A stretch of DNA of 64,000 nt from Acidaminococcus fermentans_A (GCF_052216985.1 NZ_JBQOUY010000008.1:31885-95884); one strand, 5' to 3'. Positions 1 through 7,239 are shown, numbered from the stretch's first letter. Notes: a model not told the origin generated them from the letters alone. Program-made: numbers and translations.

Positions 1-240
1 ACCATTAGCGATGTTGGTATCCCTGCGACGTGCAGGATTCGTCCGGTCCTCTGTATCGTCAAAATGGCCGATGAAAGGAAGCTCATAGTTTCGGATCTCT
101 TTCCAGCGGTCCGCCCACCGGATCCGTTCATTCATTAGTGCTTTCATTCTCTGGTTGAGCTTCTGGCGGTCCGGCGGTTCGCTTCTAATCTGTTTATCTC
201 CCGTAGCCGTGCTGGCTATGGTCATAATTTCGTTTTCCAT
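1..240 (-). CDS. Phage portal (head-tail connector) protein, N-terminal part only
   Basis: The reading frame starts at the ATG ending at 240 and runs off the left edge, so about 80 residues are visible. They contain a run of the type RWKEIRNYELPFIGHF followed by an RRRDTNI segment. This resembles the N-terminus of podovirus-type head-tail connector proteins, which typically read W-I-Y-P-G-F and then RR-I-N. The protein would form the ring through which DNA is packaged. It lies directly downstream of the terminase genes, the usual place for a portal. Because only the N-terminus is seen, the subfamily is uncertain. Confidence 0.6.
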   Translation of the reverse strand, partial: MENEIMTIASTATGDKQIRSEPPDRQKLNQRMKALMNERIRWADRWKEIRNYELPFIGHFDDTEDRTNPARRRDTNIANG

Positions 241-243
241 GCT

Positions 244-483
244 CTACCCCAAAGTGGTTTTCCCGCCCTGCGCGCTTCCTGCAATGGTGTTCTGCGTGCT
301 GGTCCGTGTAGAGGCATATCCTCTCTTCTTCTTGTTTCTGGCGACTTCTTCGCTCAACGCTGTCCCTTCTTCCTGGGCGTTGATTTCCGTCATCGTCGGA
401 GCCGTAGGAGTAGGTTCAGGCGCTTTAACTTCCTGCGTTACAATCTTTGGAGTGCTAACTTTCTTAAACGGATTTCCGCACAT
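244..483 (-). CDS. Small phage protein between large terminase and portal
   Basis: A 79-residue protein starting MCGNPFKKVS. An in-frame ATG at 507 exists, but the ATG at 483 is preferred because a GGGGGG ribosome-binding stretch lies about 7 nt upstream. The protein is rich in Pro, Thr and Lys, with no membrane segment. Short MCG-type proteins are common between terminase and portal in podophage-like late operons, but their role is unknown. It is translationally tight with terL (2 bp between stop and start) and with the portal gene (3 bp). Confidence 0.6.
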   Translation of the reverse strand: MCGNPFKKVSTPKIVTQEVKAPEPTPTAPTMTEINAQEEGTALSEEVARNKKKRGYASTRTSTQNTIAGSAQGGKTTLG

Positions 484-484
484 T

Positions 485-1825
485 TTATATCCCCCCGAAA
501 ATGTCATAGCTGGTATTACACATCACTCTAGCGTGGTTTCCCACGTTGTAATCGGCCTGCCGTGCTACCGGCTGTGCAAAAGTAAGTGCCAGGGCATCCG
601 CCGTGTCCGGGGAACGTCCTAGCACTTCTTTAATTTCATCTTTACTTTTTAATTTCATCCTGCCTCGGTTGTCGTATCCATAATAGACGTTGGCTAGCTC
701 TTCCCTCATCTCTGCATCGTCAGGGATCGCGCCACCGTCTTTCTTGATATACTCTGCACATTTGGCGTACATCTCAGTTCTTTTGTTAAAATATCGGTTA
801 TCGTCCGTAGCCTTCCCGCCGAACGCCACCTCGATAACAGAGTATCCCAGCTGACGTATACGGTCTATCACACCTGCGCCCATTGCGCCGGAATCGATGA
901 ATACAGCATCGGGTTTAAATTTATTGATATAGCTGATAACCGTTCCTGCTAGCGTCATGGTATCCATGCCTGCAAAGCGTGCAGGTGGAAGGACCATCAG
1001 CCCACGCCGCATTACGATACAGCTTTTATCACCGCCGAAACGGGCTATATCAACCCCCATGACCTTCACGGAGCCGCCTAAATGATTTTCGTTGTAGACT
1101 CTTTCCACTGCTTTCTGGACGTCATCACCACTTAGCAGTGCATCAAAAGCAGCTACCGTGAAGTCGCACTCCATTTCCTGCTGGTACTCCACGTCGCTCA
1201 TAGAATCCCGCATGGACGCCAGCTCTTCCTTATCAATCACGCCGGTTTCACTGGCCTTGTATAAGCAGTGATACCAATCATTATGGTTCAACGCCTCTTG
1301 ATACTTCTGAAAAAAACCATTTTGTCCTTTTGGCGTACCAACGAAAACCGCCCAGCCCTTGCGGTCAGCTAGAGCCGGACGGATGATTTCGCCCCAGAGG
1401 TTTTCTTTTATTTGGCCGTACTCGTCCAGGATAACGCCGTCCAGGTACATGCCCCGGAGCGCATCCGGGTTGTCGGCTCCCATGACGTAGATACGAGCGC
1501 CTGGGCTGTCCAGATGAGCCGATGGAAGCTCAACATAATATGAGCTGTTATTAACTTTTACGCCAGGGATAACCGCCGTGTAGTACTTGATATAAGCCCA
1601 TGCTACAAGGATTGCCTGCCTCTGGAACGGGGCTATATATGCGTACTGGGGGGCCCGCCTGCGGCATCGCAACGCCTGCTTTATCAAATGATTGACCACG
1701 CCAACCGTCTTGCCAAAGCGCCGATGACAAACGAGGACGGAAAAACGATGGGACTCCAGCCCAGGATGGATTTCCTTCTCCCACAGTGGTCTAGGCTCAT
1801 AAGGGATAGTGATGTGTTTAGCCAT
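485..1825 (-). CDS. terL: Phage terminase large subunit
   Basis: The ATPase-nuclease that drives DNA into the prohead. The N-terminal ATPase half has a Walker A-like CHRRFGKT at about residue 33 and a Walker B-like VILDEYGQ at about 130. The C-terminal half shows RNase H-like nuclease acidic residues in VMGVDIARFGGD and in IDSGAMGAG, and ends near a DTADALALTF motif. The start at 1825 (MAKHITIP) is preferred over the ATG at 1846, which would add residues lying over the small-subunit gene. It overlaps terS by 8 bp, as expected for a co-translated packaging pair. About 446 aa is normal for the family. Confidence 0.9.
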   Translation of the reverse strand: MAKHITIPYEPRPLWEKEIHPGLESHRFSVLVCHRRFGKTVGVVNHLIKQALRCRRRAPQYAYIAPFQRQAILVAWAYIKYYTAVIPGVKVNNSSYYVELPSAHLDSPGARIYVMGADNPDALRGMYLDGVILDEYGQIKENLWGEIIRPALADRKGWAVFVGTPKGQNGFFQKYQEALNHNDWYHCLYKASETGVIDKEELASMRDSMSDVEYQQEMECDFTVAAFDALLSGDDVQKAVERVYNENHLGGSVKVMGVDIARFGGDKSCIVMRRGLMVLPPARFAGMDTMTLAGTVISYINKFKPDAVFIDSGAMGAGVIDRIRQLGYSVIEVAFGGKATDDNRYFNKRTEMYAKCAEYIKKDGGAIPDDAEMREELANVYYGYDNRGRMKLKSKDEIKEVLGRSPDTADALALTFAQPVARQADYNVGNHARVMCNTSYDIFGGI

Positions 1826-2222
1826 CCTTTTCGCCTTCCCACCCAAATGTGAAAGCCACGTCGCCTTCTACCTTCGTCCGGCGTTCGTAGACAGATTCCA
1901 TCTTGTTGTATATGTCGAGAGCCTTGAGACGTTCTGATGGCCTACCGTGCAGTATCATTTTTGCAAGGATTTCCTTCCTTTGGTCTATGGTCAGAAGCAA
2001 GGGATTTTCCTGCTCTCTCTTGGCGTAATGAGCATCCAGCCATTCCTGCACGCCTTCCATCTTAACTAGCCGTCGTCTCAGCCTGCTTGCATTTGTGCTG
2101 ACGGTATTCTTGCCAGCCTTGGGATACACCTTTCTGTAGGCGTTTTCCGGCTGTTCTCCAGCAGCTAGGAGAGTTAAAAATTTTATGTGGTTGTCTTTTA
2201 ATCCTAGAGATTTAAGTTCCAC
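1818..2222 (-). CDS. terS: Phage terminase small subunit
   Basis: A roughly 134-residue protein with an N-terminal helix-turn-helix-like region (residues about 20-60, AGEQPENAYRKVYP then a basic ASRLRRRLV segment) and a helical C-terminal part, matching DNA-recognition subunits of terminase in size, layout and position just upstream of terL. The start is a GTG. Two are possible, 2231 and 2222. The latter has AGGTGA five bases upstream and is chosen. The gene begins right after an intrinsic terminator, which is unusual and discussed separately. Confidence 0.75.
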   Translation of the reverse strand: MELKSLGLKDNHIKFLTLLAAGEQPENAYRKVYPKAGKNTVSTNASRLRRRLVKMEGVQEWLDAHYAKREQENPLLLTIDQRKEILAKMILHGRPSERLKALDIYNKMESVYERRTKVEGDVAFTFGWEGEKDG

Positions 2223-2234
2223 TTTTGTCACCTA

Positions 2235-2269
2235 TAAAAAATAGGAGTCGTCTCGCAAGACAACTCCTA
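2235..2269 (-). terminator. Intrinsic terminator immediately upstream of terS
   Basis: On the minus strand a stem TAGGAGT/ACTCCTA extended by GTCT/AGAC with a tetraloop is followed by TTTTTT. The T-run ends four bases before the first possible terS start codon, so any transcript entering the packaging operon must read through it. Confidence 0.7.
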
Positions 2270-2277
2270 ACTCCCTT

Positions 2278-2313
2278 ATTTACAATTATAGCTCATATTA
2301 CCGCTAAAATTTG
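2278..2313 (-). promoter_or_regulatory. Possible late promoter for the packaging operon
   Basis: A TATAAT box lies at 2290-2285 on the minus strand. The sequence 17 bp upstream (CAAATT) is a poor -35 match, as would be expected for an activator-dependent or antitermination-dependent promoter. The inferred start point is about 10 bp before the terminator stem. Confidence 0.4.
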
Positions 2314-2341
2314 CCGCAAACGCAAGCATTTTACAAGCTTT

Positions 2342-2471
2342 TCAAGCCTTTTTCGGTCTCCCAGTCCCTACCCTTCGCTTGCCTAAGACAAGCTTCGGAA
2401 CGTCATCAACATTAATAGGCGTTCTAGTCCCGTCGGCTGACTCTATGATCAGCTTCGCCCCACACGCACTT
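2342..2471 (-). pseudogene. Remnant: C-terminal end of an unidentified phage gene
   Basis: The last 40 or so codons of a minus-strand frame read like real protein (GAKLIIESADGTRTPI, then a basic tail ending GRPKKA). Upstream of about 2471 the same frame becomes composition-biased sequence antisense to a real plus-strand gene. I read this as the 3' end of a gene whose 5' part is missing. The product cannot be identified. Confidence 0.3.
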
Positions 2472-2473
2472 AA

Positions 2474-2818
2474 AAAACGTACGAGAAAGTCGGCCGTGCA
2501 GGGGAAGCCATCGAGGTCGGCACCTGGGAACAAATTGCCGATGCTTGGAAAACCACCAAAGCCAACCCCTGTGAAAAGAGCCGTTTGACTCTCTGGGAAG
2601 AGCAGGAAGACGGGAGCCATAAACTCAGGGATGAAGCGGTCGGGGAAGGTTACGAAGAGCACACCCGGGATGAACTGAAATCACTGGCCCTGGACCTTTA
2701 TGGTTCCGGCTGGAGGGCCGATGACCGGGAAGACCTCCAGTATCAGTACAACTTTACCGACTGGGAAGTAGAAACCCTGTGCGAAATCCTGGAAGACATC
2801 GAAGAGAACGAAGACTGA
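2474..2818 (+). pseudogene. Acidic small phage protein, start codon missing
   Basis: A plus-strand frame of about 114 codons opens right after an in-frame TAA at 2471, reading KTYEKVGRAGEAIEVG and ending in an acidic tail (EILEDIEENED). Codon content and the sensible protein sequence extend to the very first codons, so the gene appears to have lost its Met and ribosome-binding site. The only in-frame alternative start is TTG at 2585, without a convincing Shine-Dalgarno sequence; that would give a 77-residue product. The protein is strongly acidic and of unknown function. It heads a three-gene island on the opposite strand to its neighbours. Confidence 0.5.
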
Positions 2819-2869
2819 AAGCCGGGCGGGGCTCAAAGCCCCGCCACCTATTGAAAGGAGCGAGCAGTT

Positions 2870-3100
2870 ATGAAATGTTTTGTAAACTTTGTAAACAAAA
2901 ACAACGGCGAGGAAGACGCTTACAAGATCATAGAGGTGCCTGTGGAAGCTGAACAGAAAATGGACGTCTGGATTCAGAACCTGATCCAGGAAATGAAACC
3001 CATACAGCAGAAGCTGGTCAAGGACTTTGGCGCCGTTCACTCCCTGCTAATCATAGTCAAAGATGGGGCCGAAGAAGTCTTCAGTCTCCATGCTGAATGA
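2870..3100 (+). CDS. Small phage protein of unknown function
   Basis: A 76-residue protein (MKCFVNFVNKNNGEED start) with a good AAAGGAG site 10 nt upstream. It is moderately acidic, with no membrane segment and no recognised domain. It is the second gene of the plus-strand island between the packaging genes and the late regulator, a position where phages often carry accessory genes. Function unknown. Confidence 0.65.
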   Translation: MKCFVNFVNKNNGEEDAYKIIEVPVEAEQKMDVWIQNLIQEMKPIQQKLVKDFGAVHSLLIIVKDGAEEVFSLHAE

Positions 3101-3119
3101 ACGGAAAGGAGCTGTAATC

Positions 3120-3416
3120 ATGAAGTACATCGTGAGAACGGAGACGACTGAAGCGTTTGGTGCTTCCCTCTCTTTCGATTCCTTAGAAGAAGCCCGTGAG
3201 CAATTGAAACTTTGGCTAGATGTCGACAAACACCCAGACGAAGAGTACAACGCCGACTGGGCAACATACATTGTTGCCGTCCCTGAAGAGGAAGCGGAGA
3301 AAGCCGAAAACGGATATACTGAAAAAGAAACGTTCGTCGAAGGTGAATGTGGAGAAGATTACCATGGAAGATATGACGAGGAACCGGAAATCTACTCCCC
3401 AGATATTGCTGAATGA
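3120..3416 (+). CDS. Very acidic small phage protein of unknown function
   Basis: A 98-residue protein beginning MKYIVRTETTEAFGAS, with GGAAAGGAG upstream. An earlier in-frame ATG at 3063 lies inside the previous gene and lacks a ribosome site. The C-terminal half is a dense run of Glu and Asp. Such composition is seen in DNA-mimic and anti-defence proteins, but acidic composition alone does not prove this. It is the last gene of the island, ending 18 bp before a bidirectional terminator. Confidence 0.7.
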   Translation: MKYIVRTETTEAFGASLSFDSLEEAREQLKLWLDVDKHPDEEYNADWATYIVAVPEEEAEKAENGYTEKETFVEGECGEDYHGRYDEEPEIYSPDIAE

Positions 3417-3434
3417 AAGGAGCATTTGAATATT

Positions 3435-3473
3435 AAAAAAAGCCCTGGGGTTAATCCCCAGGGTTCTTTTTTA
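3435..3473. terminator. Bidirectional intrinsic terminator
   Basis: The stem AGCCCTGGGG / CCCCAGGGTT with a TTAA loop is flanked by an A-run on the left and a T-run on the right, so it can stop both the plus-strand island and the converging minus-strand early operon. The packaging genes further left would therefore need their own promoter. Confidence 0.85.
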
Positions 3474-3918
3474 TTCTTACCAGCCCTTCATTCAGCGCCA
3501 GTAAAGATAGTTCCTGCACAAATTCGTTGCACCAAGTGTAAACCGTTCTCTGCCCCGCCGGATAATTGATTGAGATATTAACCGTAGGCTTCTTGTCCCA
3601 GTATCTCGCCTTTATAACCGCCCGCTTATCCGGTTCCATTTGCTGATACACCGATCCGATGAGATACAGCCATTTTTCTGGCTTGTACACCTCTTCTATG
3701 TTTCCTCTACCGTCGGAGATCAATACCTCCCGGAGCGGGGTAAAATGCTTTATGGCCTGGGCCGCCGTTGGATCAGACACAAACGCATGACCCCCGCCGC
3801 CTTCCATTACCCCCTTTCTCCCGTCCATTTCCGCCCGTGCATCAATCACAGCCCGCCGCAGATTCTCGTAGGTGTACAGCCTACGTTCCACTGCTTTATA
3901 GATTTTATCTTTTATCAT
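3451..3918 (-). CDS. Putative late-gene transcription regulator (ArpU/RinA-like)
   Basis: A 155-residue protein (MIKDKIYKAVERRLYTYENL start). The N-terminal part is helical. The C-terminal third (YLIGSVYQQMEPDKRAVIKA, then PTVNISINYPAGQRTVYTW) looks like a sigma region-4-type helix-turn-helix, the layout of the phage late regulators ArpU and RinA. The start at 3918 is set by GGAG nine bases upstream; the frame is open further upstream but overlaps another gene. As the last gene of the early operon and the nearest to the packaging genes, it is well placed to switch on late transcription. Family assignment is from overall resemblance only. Confidence 0.55.
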   Translation of the reverse strand: MIKDKIYKAVERRLYTYENLRRAVIDARAEMDGRKGVMEGGGGHAFVSDPTAAQAIKHFTPLREVLISDGRGNIEEVYKPEKWLYLIGSVYQQMEPDKRAVIKARYWDKKPTVNISINYPAGQRTVYTWCNEFVQELSLLALNEGLVRIKKNPGD

Positions 3919-4177
3919 CGGCATAAACTCCGTAGATATACTCATAGGGAATAAAGAGATAGTCATTAAATTCATATCCCACGCAGGGTTCGAACTGTAC
4001 CACGTCCCCAGTCTGGAAACGAGGGATGATTCTATCCCCCTTTCCATTCCTCCAAGTCCCCATCCCTACCACCTTTCCCCGGCTCACTTCTCGCTTATCG
4101 TAAGGAAGAAGAAGCCCATGGAAATCCACCTTGCTCCGTTCAATCATCACGTATCCAGCATTAACTCTTAACTTCAT
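3905..4177 (-). CDS. GroES (Cpn10)-like phage protein
   Basis: A 90-residue protein (MKLRVNAGYVMIERSKVDFH). Its pattern follows chaperonin-10: V-I-R near residue 10, then GLLLP (compare GIIIP in GroES), GKVVGMG (GEVVAVG), GDVVQF (GDRVLF), a Tyr-rich sheet, and a final YIYGV (DIMGI). The central mobile loop is shorter than in typical GroES. It may act as a phage co-chaperonin for capsid folding with host GroEL, or simply share the beta fold. Start chosen from GGGAG upstream; the ATG overlaps the TGA of the preceding small membrane gene. Confidence 0.5.
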   Translation of the reverse strand: MKLRVNAGYVMIERSKVDFHGLLLPYDKREVSRGKVVGMGTWRNGKGDRIIPRFQTGDVVQFEPCVGYEFNDYLFIPYEYIYGVYADDKR

Positions 4178-4308
4178 TTTCGCCACTCCCTTAAAGCCCA
4201 ACACGCCCCCAGGACGATCCCGAGAAAGACCAGTTCAGCATAGCTCCAAGGCCGTCCCAGAATGATCAGAGCGAACAACAGCCACACCTGCCACGCATCC
4301 AGCTTCAT
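4174..4308 (-). CDS. 44-residue phage membrane protein
   Basis: A short gene starting MKLDAWQVWLLFALIILG, nearly all hydrophobic (likely one or two membrane passes), ending in a basic REWRK tail. Its ATG overlaps the TAA of the upstream gene (TAATG) and its TGA overlaps the ATG of the GroES-like gene. Such stop-start coupling on both sides supports a real gene. Function unknown; size and topology would allow a small holin-like or membrane-stress protein, which is speculation. Confidence 0.5.
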   Translation of the reverse strand: MKLDAWQVWLLFALIILGRPWSYAELVFLGIVLGACWALREWRK

Positions 4309-4739
4309 TACCATTCACCACGTTTGATTCTACACATGGCCATTCCAATGATGGAATAGACAGCATTGTCCCCCAGCGATTCTTCCACCTTCGGCCCCAG
4401 CTTTCCGGATTGATGGACAAAGGCAATATGCTTATCATCGTATCCCAAAAGGACTTTAAAGCAATCGTCCAAAGATTCCGGATTTAGCCCTTGCAGAGCC
4501 GCACCTCCCCGGAAATTTGCTAACGGGTCCCCTTGTGCATACTGTTCCGCCTTTTTCTTGTACAAGGCTTTCAGTTCGTCAAAAATTTCGCAAACAACAT
4601 CAGCAAATTCTTTGTACCCTCGAATATTTTTTCCGTCGCACCCCGCAAAATGCCAAGTCCAATGCCCACCACAACCGTTTTTGTAGTGCTGGCAAGCTAT
4701 ACATACCTTCGTCCAGTCAACTCTCTTGTTTTCCATCAT
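4308..4739 (-). CDS. Phage protein with Cys-rich N-terminus (possible DUF1599-like)
   Basis: A 143-residue protein. The first 45 residues hold several Cys and His (CIACQHYKNGCGGHW, then a later C), suggesting a metal site. The rest (KKKAEQYAQGDPLANFRG ... DDKHIAFV ... KVEESLGDNAVYSI) resembles DUF1599/nucleotide-modification-associated small proteins that carry an N-F-E-D arrangement. Start at 4739 with GGGG upstream, overlapping the previous gene's stop. The enzymatic role is unproven. Confidence 0.55.
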   Translation of the reverse strand: MMENKRVDWTKVCIACQHYKNGCGGHWTWHFAGCDGKNIRGYKEFADVVCEIFDELKALYKKKAEQYAQGDPLANFRGGAALQGLNPESLDDCFKVLLGYDDKHIAFVHQSGKLGPKVEESLGDNAVYSIIGMAMCRIKRGEW

Positions 4740-4987
4740 TTCATCCCCCATTCCTGCTTCAGATGCCCCATAGCCTGCTCACCCTTCAACTCCATTTTTA
4801 ACGTCTGTAGGATTTTCATATCATCGTCAATACTTTCCAACGCAAGCGCTAAAGTGATTTCCGGCCCTCTCTTCCCCAAGTCATGTACCCGCAGCAAATT
4901 CAATAGGTCCTGTCGCCCGTTCTCATACAGGTCACACACCATTATTATTTTTTCCCGAACTTCCGGTCTAATCTTCGTAGTATCCAT
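4736..4987 (-). CDS. Small phage protein of unknown function
   Basis: An 83-residue, helix-rich protein (MDTTKIRPEVREKIIMVCDL) with AAAAGGAG upstream. No domain recognised. It overlaps both neighbours (20 bp upstream, 4 bp downstream), typical of the early operon. Confidence 0.6.
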   Translation of the reverse strand: MDTTKIRPEVREKIIMVCDLYENGRQDLLNLLRVHDLGKRGPEITLALALESIDDDMKILQTLKMELKGEQAMGHLKQEWGMK

Positions 4988-5411
4988 TTTCCAATCTCCT
5001 TTTTGTCATGGGATCAAGCTCCCACCTATCCCTGTTTTTTCCCTCCAGCCAGCAAGGGAACAGCCAGATTTCACACCGAGGGTTGTTCTGGCTTATTCCA
5101 GCAATGTCAGTCCCGTTCCAGGACAAGATCAATCGGTCATTTTCGATTATTCCAGACTCTTCCAGAAGGTCTGCCGTTGCCTGCATCAGTCCCACCAGGT
5201 CAGGCCATGCCGCCCTGTTAGGCATGTAGTAGCTGACAGTCAACCTACATGGGCTATCAATTGGGCTATTGATCCCCGCCTTCCTGGCCTGCATCTTTAG
5301 CGCCGGAACCGCCACCGCTTCATACGCTTCATAAGCCGCCGAGGGCCGGAACCGACCAGGCCCACAGTACCTGCCGGAATTCTTTTTTGTAGTCGGCCGA
5401 CCCGGTATCAT
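4968..5411 (-). CDS. rusA: RusA-like Holliday junction resolvase
   Basis: A 147-residue protein starting MIPGRPTTKKNSGR. The N-terminal P-x-K-K-N segment, the central PDLVGLMQATADLLEESG helix and the DRLI element match the RusA layout, in which acidic residues (here in PDL, TADLL and NDRLI) bind metal in a dimer that resolves four-way junctions and branched DNA before packaging. The second canonical Asp-Asn pair (DxDN) appears reduced to PDL. The frame is open another 31 codons upstream, but that part lies in the previous gene; the start used has GAGG upstream. Confidence 0.7.
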   Translation of the reverse strand: MIPGRPTTKKNSGRYCGPGRFRPSAAYEAYEAVAVPALKMQARKAGINSPIDSPCRLTVSYYMPNRAAWPDLVGLMQATADLLEESGIIENDRLILSWNGTDIAGISQNNPRCEIWLFPCWLEGKNRDRWELDPMTKRRLENGYYED

Positions 5412-5428
5412 GAAACAATAGTCCTCTT

Positions 5429-5860
5429 TCAGCCGTCCCAGTCCACACTTTCCACGGCCACCCCAAGGGCTTTTGCTACGGCCTTTTTCTGCTCTTCCTT
5501 CCATGCGTACACCTTCCTTTCCCGCTTGTAAACACAGTCATACGTAAGCCCGGCTTGCCTTGCCAACTCAGGACAACTCCATCTTTTTAACCCCCGTAGC
5601 TCGCGCACAGTTGGCTTATCAACGTCTTTTACCTTCTCTCCTAATAGAATCCTTAGTCGCTTGTTTTCCTTTCTCAAAACGGCAATTTGCGCACGTTGCT
5701 GACCATCATGACACGCGTATCTCTTAATATCTTCTTGCAGCATCCTGATATGTTCCTTGTCGTCCGCCAATTCCCTGGGCGGGGGTAGCTCATCGCTTGC
5801 CCCCGGGTTGATATAGTCGTCAACGTTTCCCGTCTTCCCCACCGTTGAATATCGTTCCAT
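5429..5860 (-). CDS. Phage protein: coiled coil plus helix-turn-helix-like C-terminus
   Basis: A 143-residue protein. Residues about 30-75 form a charged coiled coil (ending VLRKENKRLRILLG). The C-terminal part (VRELRGLKRWSCPELARQAG ... YKRERKVYAW) resembles a Cro/XRE-like helix-turn-helix. The start at 5860 is an ATG with AGAGG eight bases upstream, preferred over the GTG three codons earlier. A DNA-binding regulator role is inferred, not shown. Confidence 0.55.
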   Translation of the reverse strand: MERYSTVGKTGNVDDYINPGASDELPPPRELADDKEHIRMLQEDIKRYACHDGQQRAQIAVLRKENKRLRILLGEKVKDVDKPTVRELRGLKRWSCPELARQAGLTYDCVYKRERKVYAWKEEQKKAVAKALGVAVESVDWDG

Positions 5861-5871
5861 CCGTTTCACCT

Positions 5872-5964
5872 CTAATCATATCCGTTCACTAGCGCCCATT
5901 CGTTAATGTAGTACATCCACCCATCTGGGCCTTTGCCTTCCTCAAAAGGGTATTTCGTCATCAT
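5872..5964 (-). CDS. Possible 30-residue phage peptide
   Basis: A short frame (MMTKYPFEEGKGPDGWMYYI...) starts inside the 3' end of ssb and stops just before the ribosome site of the next gene. The residues look protein-like and it fills an otherwise empty gap in a densely packed operon, but at 30 codons it could be chance. Confidence 0.3.
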   Translation of the reverse strand: MMTKYPFEEGKGPDGWMYYINEWALVNGYD

Positions 5965-6331
5965 ACCCCACTTCCGTTCCAAAGCTTTTCATCGGCTCAG
6001 TGCTTACCGCTTTCTTTTCCGCCTTGTCGACAAATGCCACTTTGTTAGCCACGACGTTTGTCGTAAATCTTTTTTCTCCGTTCTTTTCGAAAGACGTTAC
6101 TCGTAAATTTCCATCCTCGATTAGAATACGTTGTCCCTTATTGAAGTAGTTGCCGATAAATTCCCCGGCCTTATTAAACGCAACACAGTTGATAAAATCT
6201 GCTTCCCTATCCTTCCCTTTAACATAAGGACGGTCAACCGCAATACAGAATTGCGCAAAAATTTTCCCATTTTGAGAAGCCTTCACCTCCGGGTCACGTA
6301 CCAATCTGCCCAGTAAAATTACCTTATTCAT
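5942..6331 (-). CDS. ssb: Single-stranded DNA-binding protein
   Basis: A 129-residue protein with the standard SSB start (MNKVILLGRLVRDPEVK), the OB-fold core with FINCVAFNKAGEFI and the GQRILIEDGNLR strand, then a short linker and the acidic tip DDEIPF that recruits partner proteins. The linker is shorter than in most cellular SSBs (usually about 160-180 aa), as common for phage copies. It sits with replication and recombination genes and overlaps the next gene upstream by 8 bp. Confidence 0.93.
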   Translation of the reverse strand: MNKVILLGRLVRDPEVKASQNGKIFAQFCIAVDRPYVKGKDREADFINCVAFNKAGEFIGNYFNKGQRILIEDGNLRVTSFEKNGEKRFTTNVVANKVAFVDKAEKKAVSTEPMKSFGTEVGYDDEIPF

Positions 6332-6704
6332 TTCTTTCTGCTCCTTTCAGCCTTTCCGCCCAGCGTTTCCGCTTTTCCTCTTTAATTTTTTCGATTTTTC
6401 CGCGGTTCATGTAATACAACCCCAACGTTTCAGCCGCAAGCTCAACATCCGCCATCTCTTCAAATAGGTTCTCCAGGGCCTCTTCTGGCGTTAAAGGTGT
6501 CGGATTGACTACCCCGCCCATTCGATAAGCCCGGATCATCTTCAACGCCGCTTGACTCAATTCTGCCGCTTCTTCTGCCAGCACTTCCAGCCGTTCCCGT
6601 GCGCCTAGCTTTTGGTTAATAATTCTATTCATGTCAGCAGCATCCGACTGCTGTTGTTCCAAGTCATACCCTCCAGGCATACAATCTCCCGTTTCGTAGT
6701 TCAT
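6324..6704 (-). CDS. MazG-like nucleotide pyrophosphohydrolase
   Basis: A 126-residue all-helical protein with LEVLAEEAAELSQAALK and FEEMADVELAAETL segments. These are the EExxE and ExxD metal-binding motifs of the MazG/dUTPase-C superfamily, which hydrolyses (d)NTPs to monophosphates. Phage versions may cleanse the nucleotide pool or lower alarmone levels. Start has GGAGGCGGAAGG upstream and its ATG overlaps the previous stop (ATGA). Confidence 0.75.
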   Translation of the reverse strand: MNYETGDCMPGGYDLEQQQSDAADMNRIINQKLGARERLEVLAEEAAELSQAALKMIRAYRMGGVVNPTPLTPEEALENLFEEMADVELAAETLGLYYMNRGKIEKIKEEKRKRWAERLKGAERNE

Positions 6705-6895
6705 CCTTCCGCCTCCTCGTCAGCGTTAACCGCTTCATTCTCCACCGCTTCTTCTAGAGCGTATAAAATGTTGTCCATCACATCGATAGGCCAGCTTCCC
6801 AGCCTCTCGACCTGACCATCCAGCCAATCCCGCAATATTAACGCATCTTCATGGGCCAGAATGTAATTACTTTCGTCTAATACGTAGATTTTCAT
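6701..6895 (-). CDS. Small acidic phage protein
   Basis: A 64-residue protein (MKIYVLDESNYILAHEDA) with an acidic C-terminus (NADEEAEG). No domain recognised. It is coupled by a 4-bp overlap to the MazG-like gene. Confidence 0.6.
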   Translation of the reverse strand: MKIYVLDESNYILAHEDALILRDWLDGQVERLGSWPIDVMDNILYALEEAVENEAVNADEEAEG

Positions 6896-7175
6896 TTCTA
6901 ATCCTTTCTAGCCACGCGACCCGGCTCCGCAGATATGCCACGTTGTTGAGAGCATCCATCATGCAATGAAGGGCCTCAGTATTCTCTTCGTTCTCTTTTT
7001 TTAGTCGAGCGATTTCCGCCCGCATTCTCTTCATCCAGCCTTCCATCCTCCCCTGCCGGTTCTCCGCCTGATCCAGGTCCTGCTGTAGCATAGCAATTTT
7101 CAATTCTGGACTCAGGGCTTCGATAGGGGCCGGTTTTCCCGGCCACTGTACATTAATCTTCTCACACCTTTGCAT
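6867..7175 (-). CDS. Coiled-coil phage protein
   Basis: A 102-residue protein (MQRCEKINVQWPGKP start, AAAGGA upstream). Residues about 25-75 are heptad-patterned and charged, giving a coiled coil. An upstream in-frame TTG is less likely as a start. Function unknown. Confidence 0.55.
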   Translation of the reverse strand: MQRCEKINVQWPGKPAPIEALSPELKIAMLQQDLDQAENRQGRMEGWMKRMRAEIARLKKENEENTEALHCMMDALNNVAYLRSRVAWLERIRNENLRIRRK

Positions 7176-7239
7176 ATTTTGTCCTTTCTCGTTATTTCGC
7201 AATATTATACTGATTCTTGACAGTGGATAACTCTGTGGA

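Noticed and set aside
2342..2662. Complete 106-codon minus-strand gene
   Set aside because: Only the last 40 or so codons look like protein; the rest is antisense to a convincing plus-strand frame. Kept as a remnant only.
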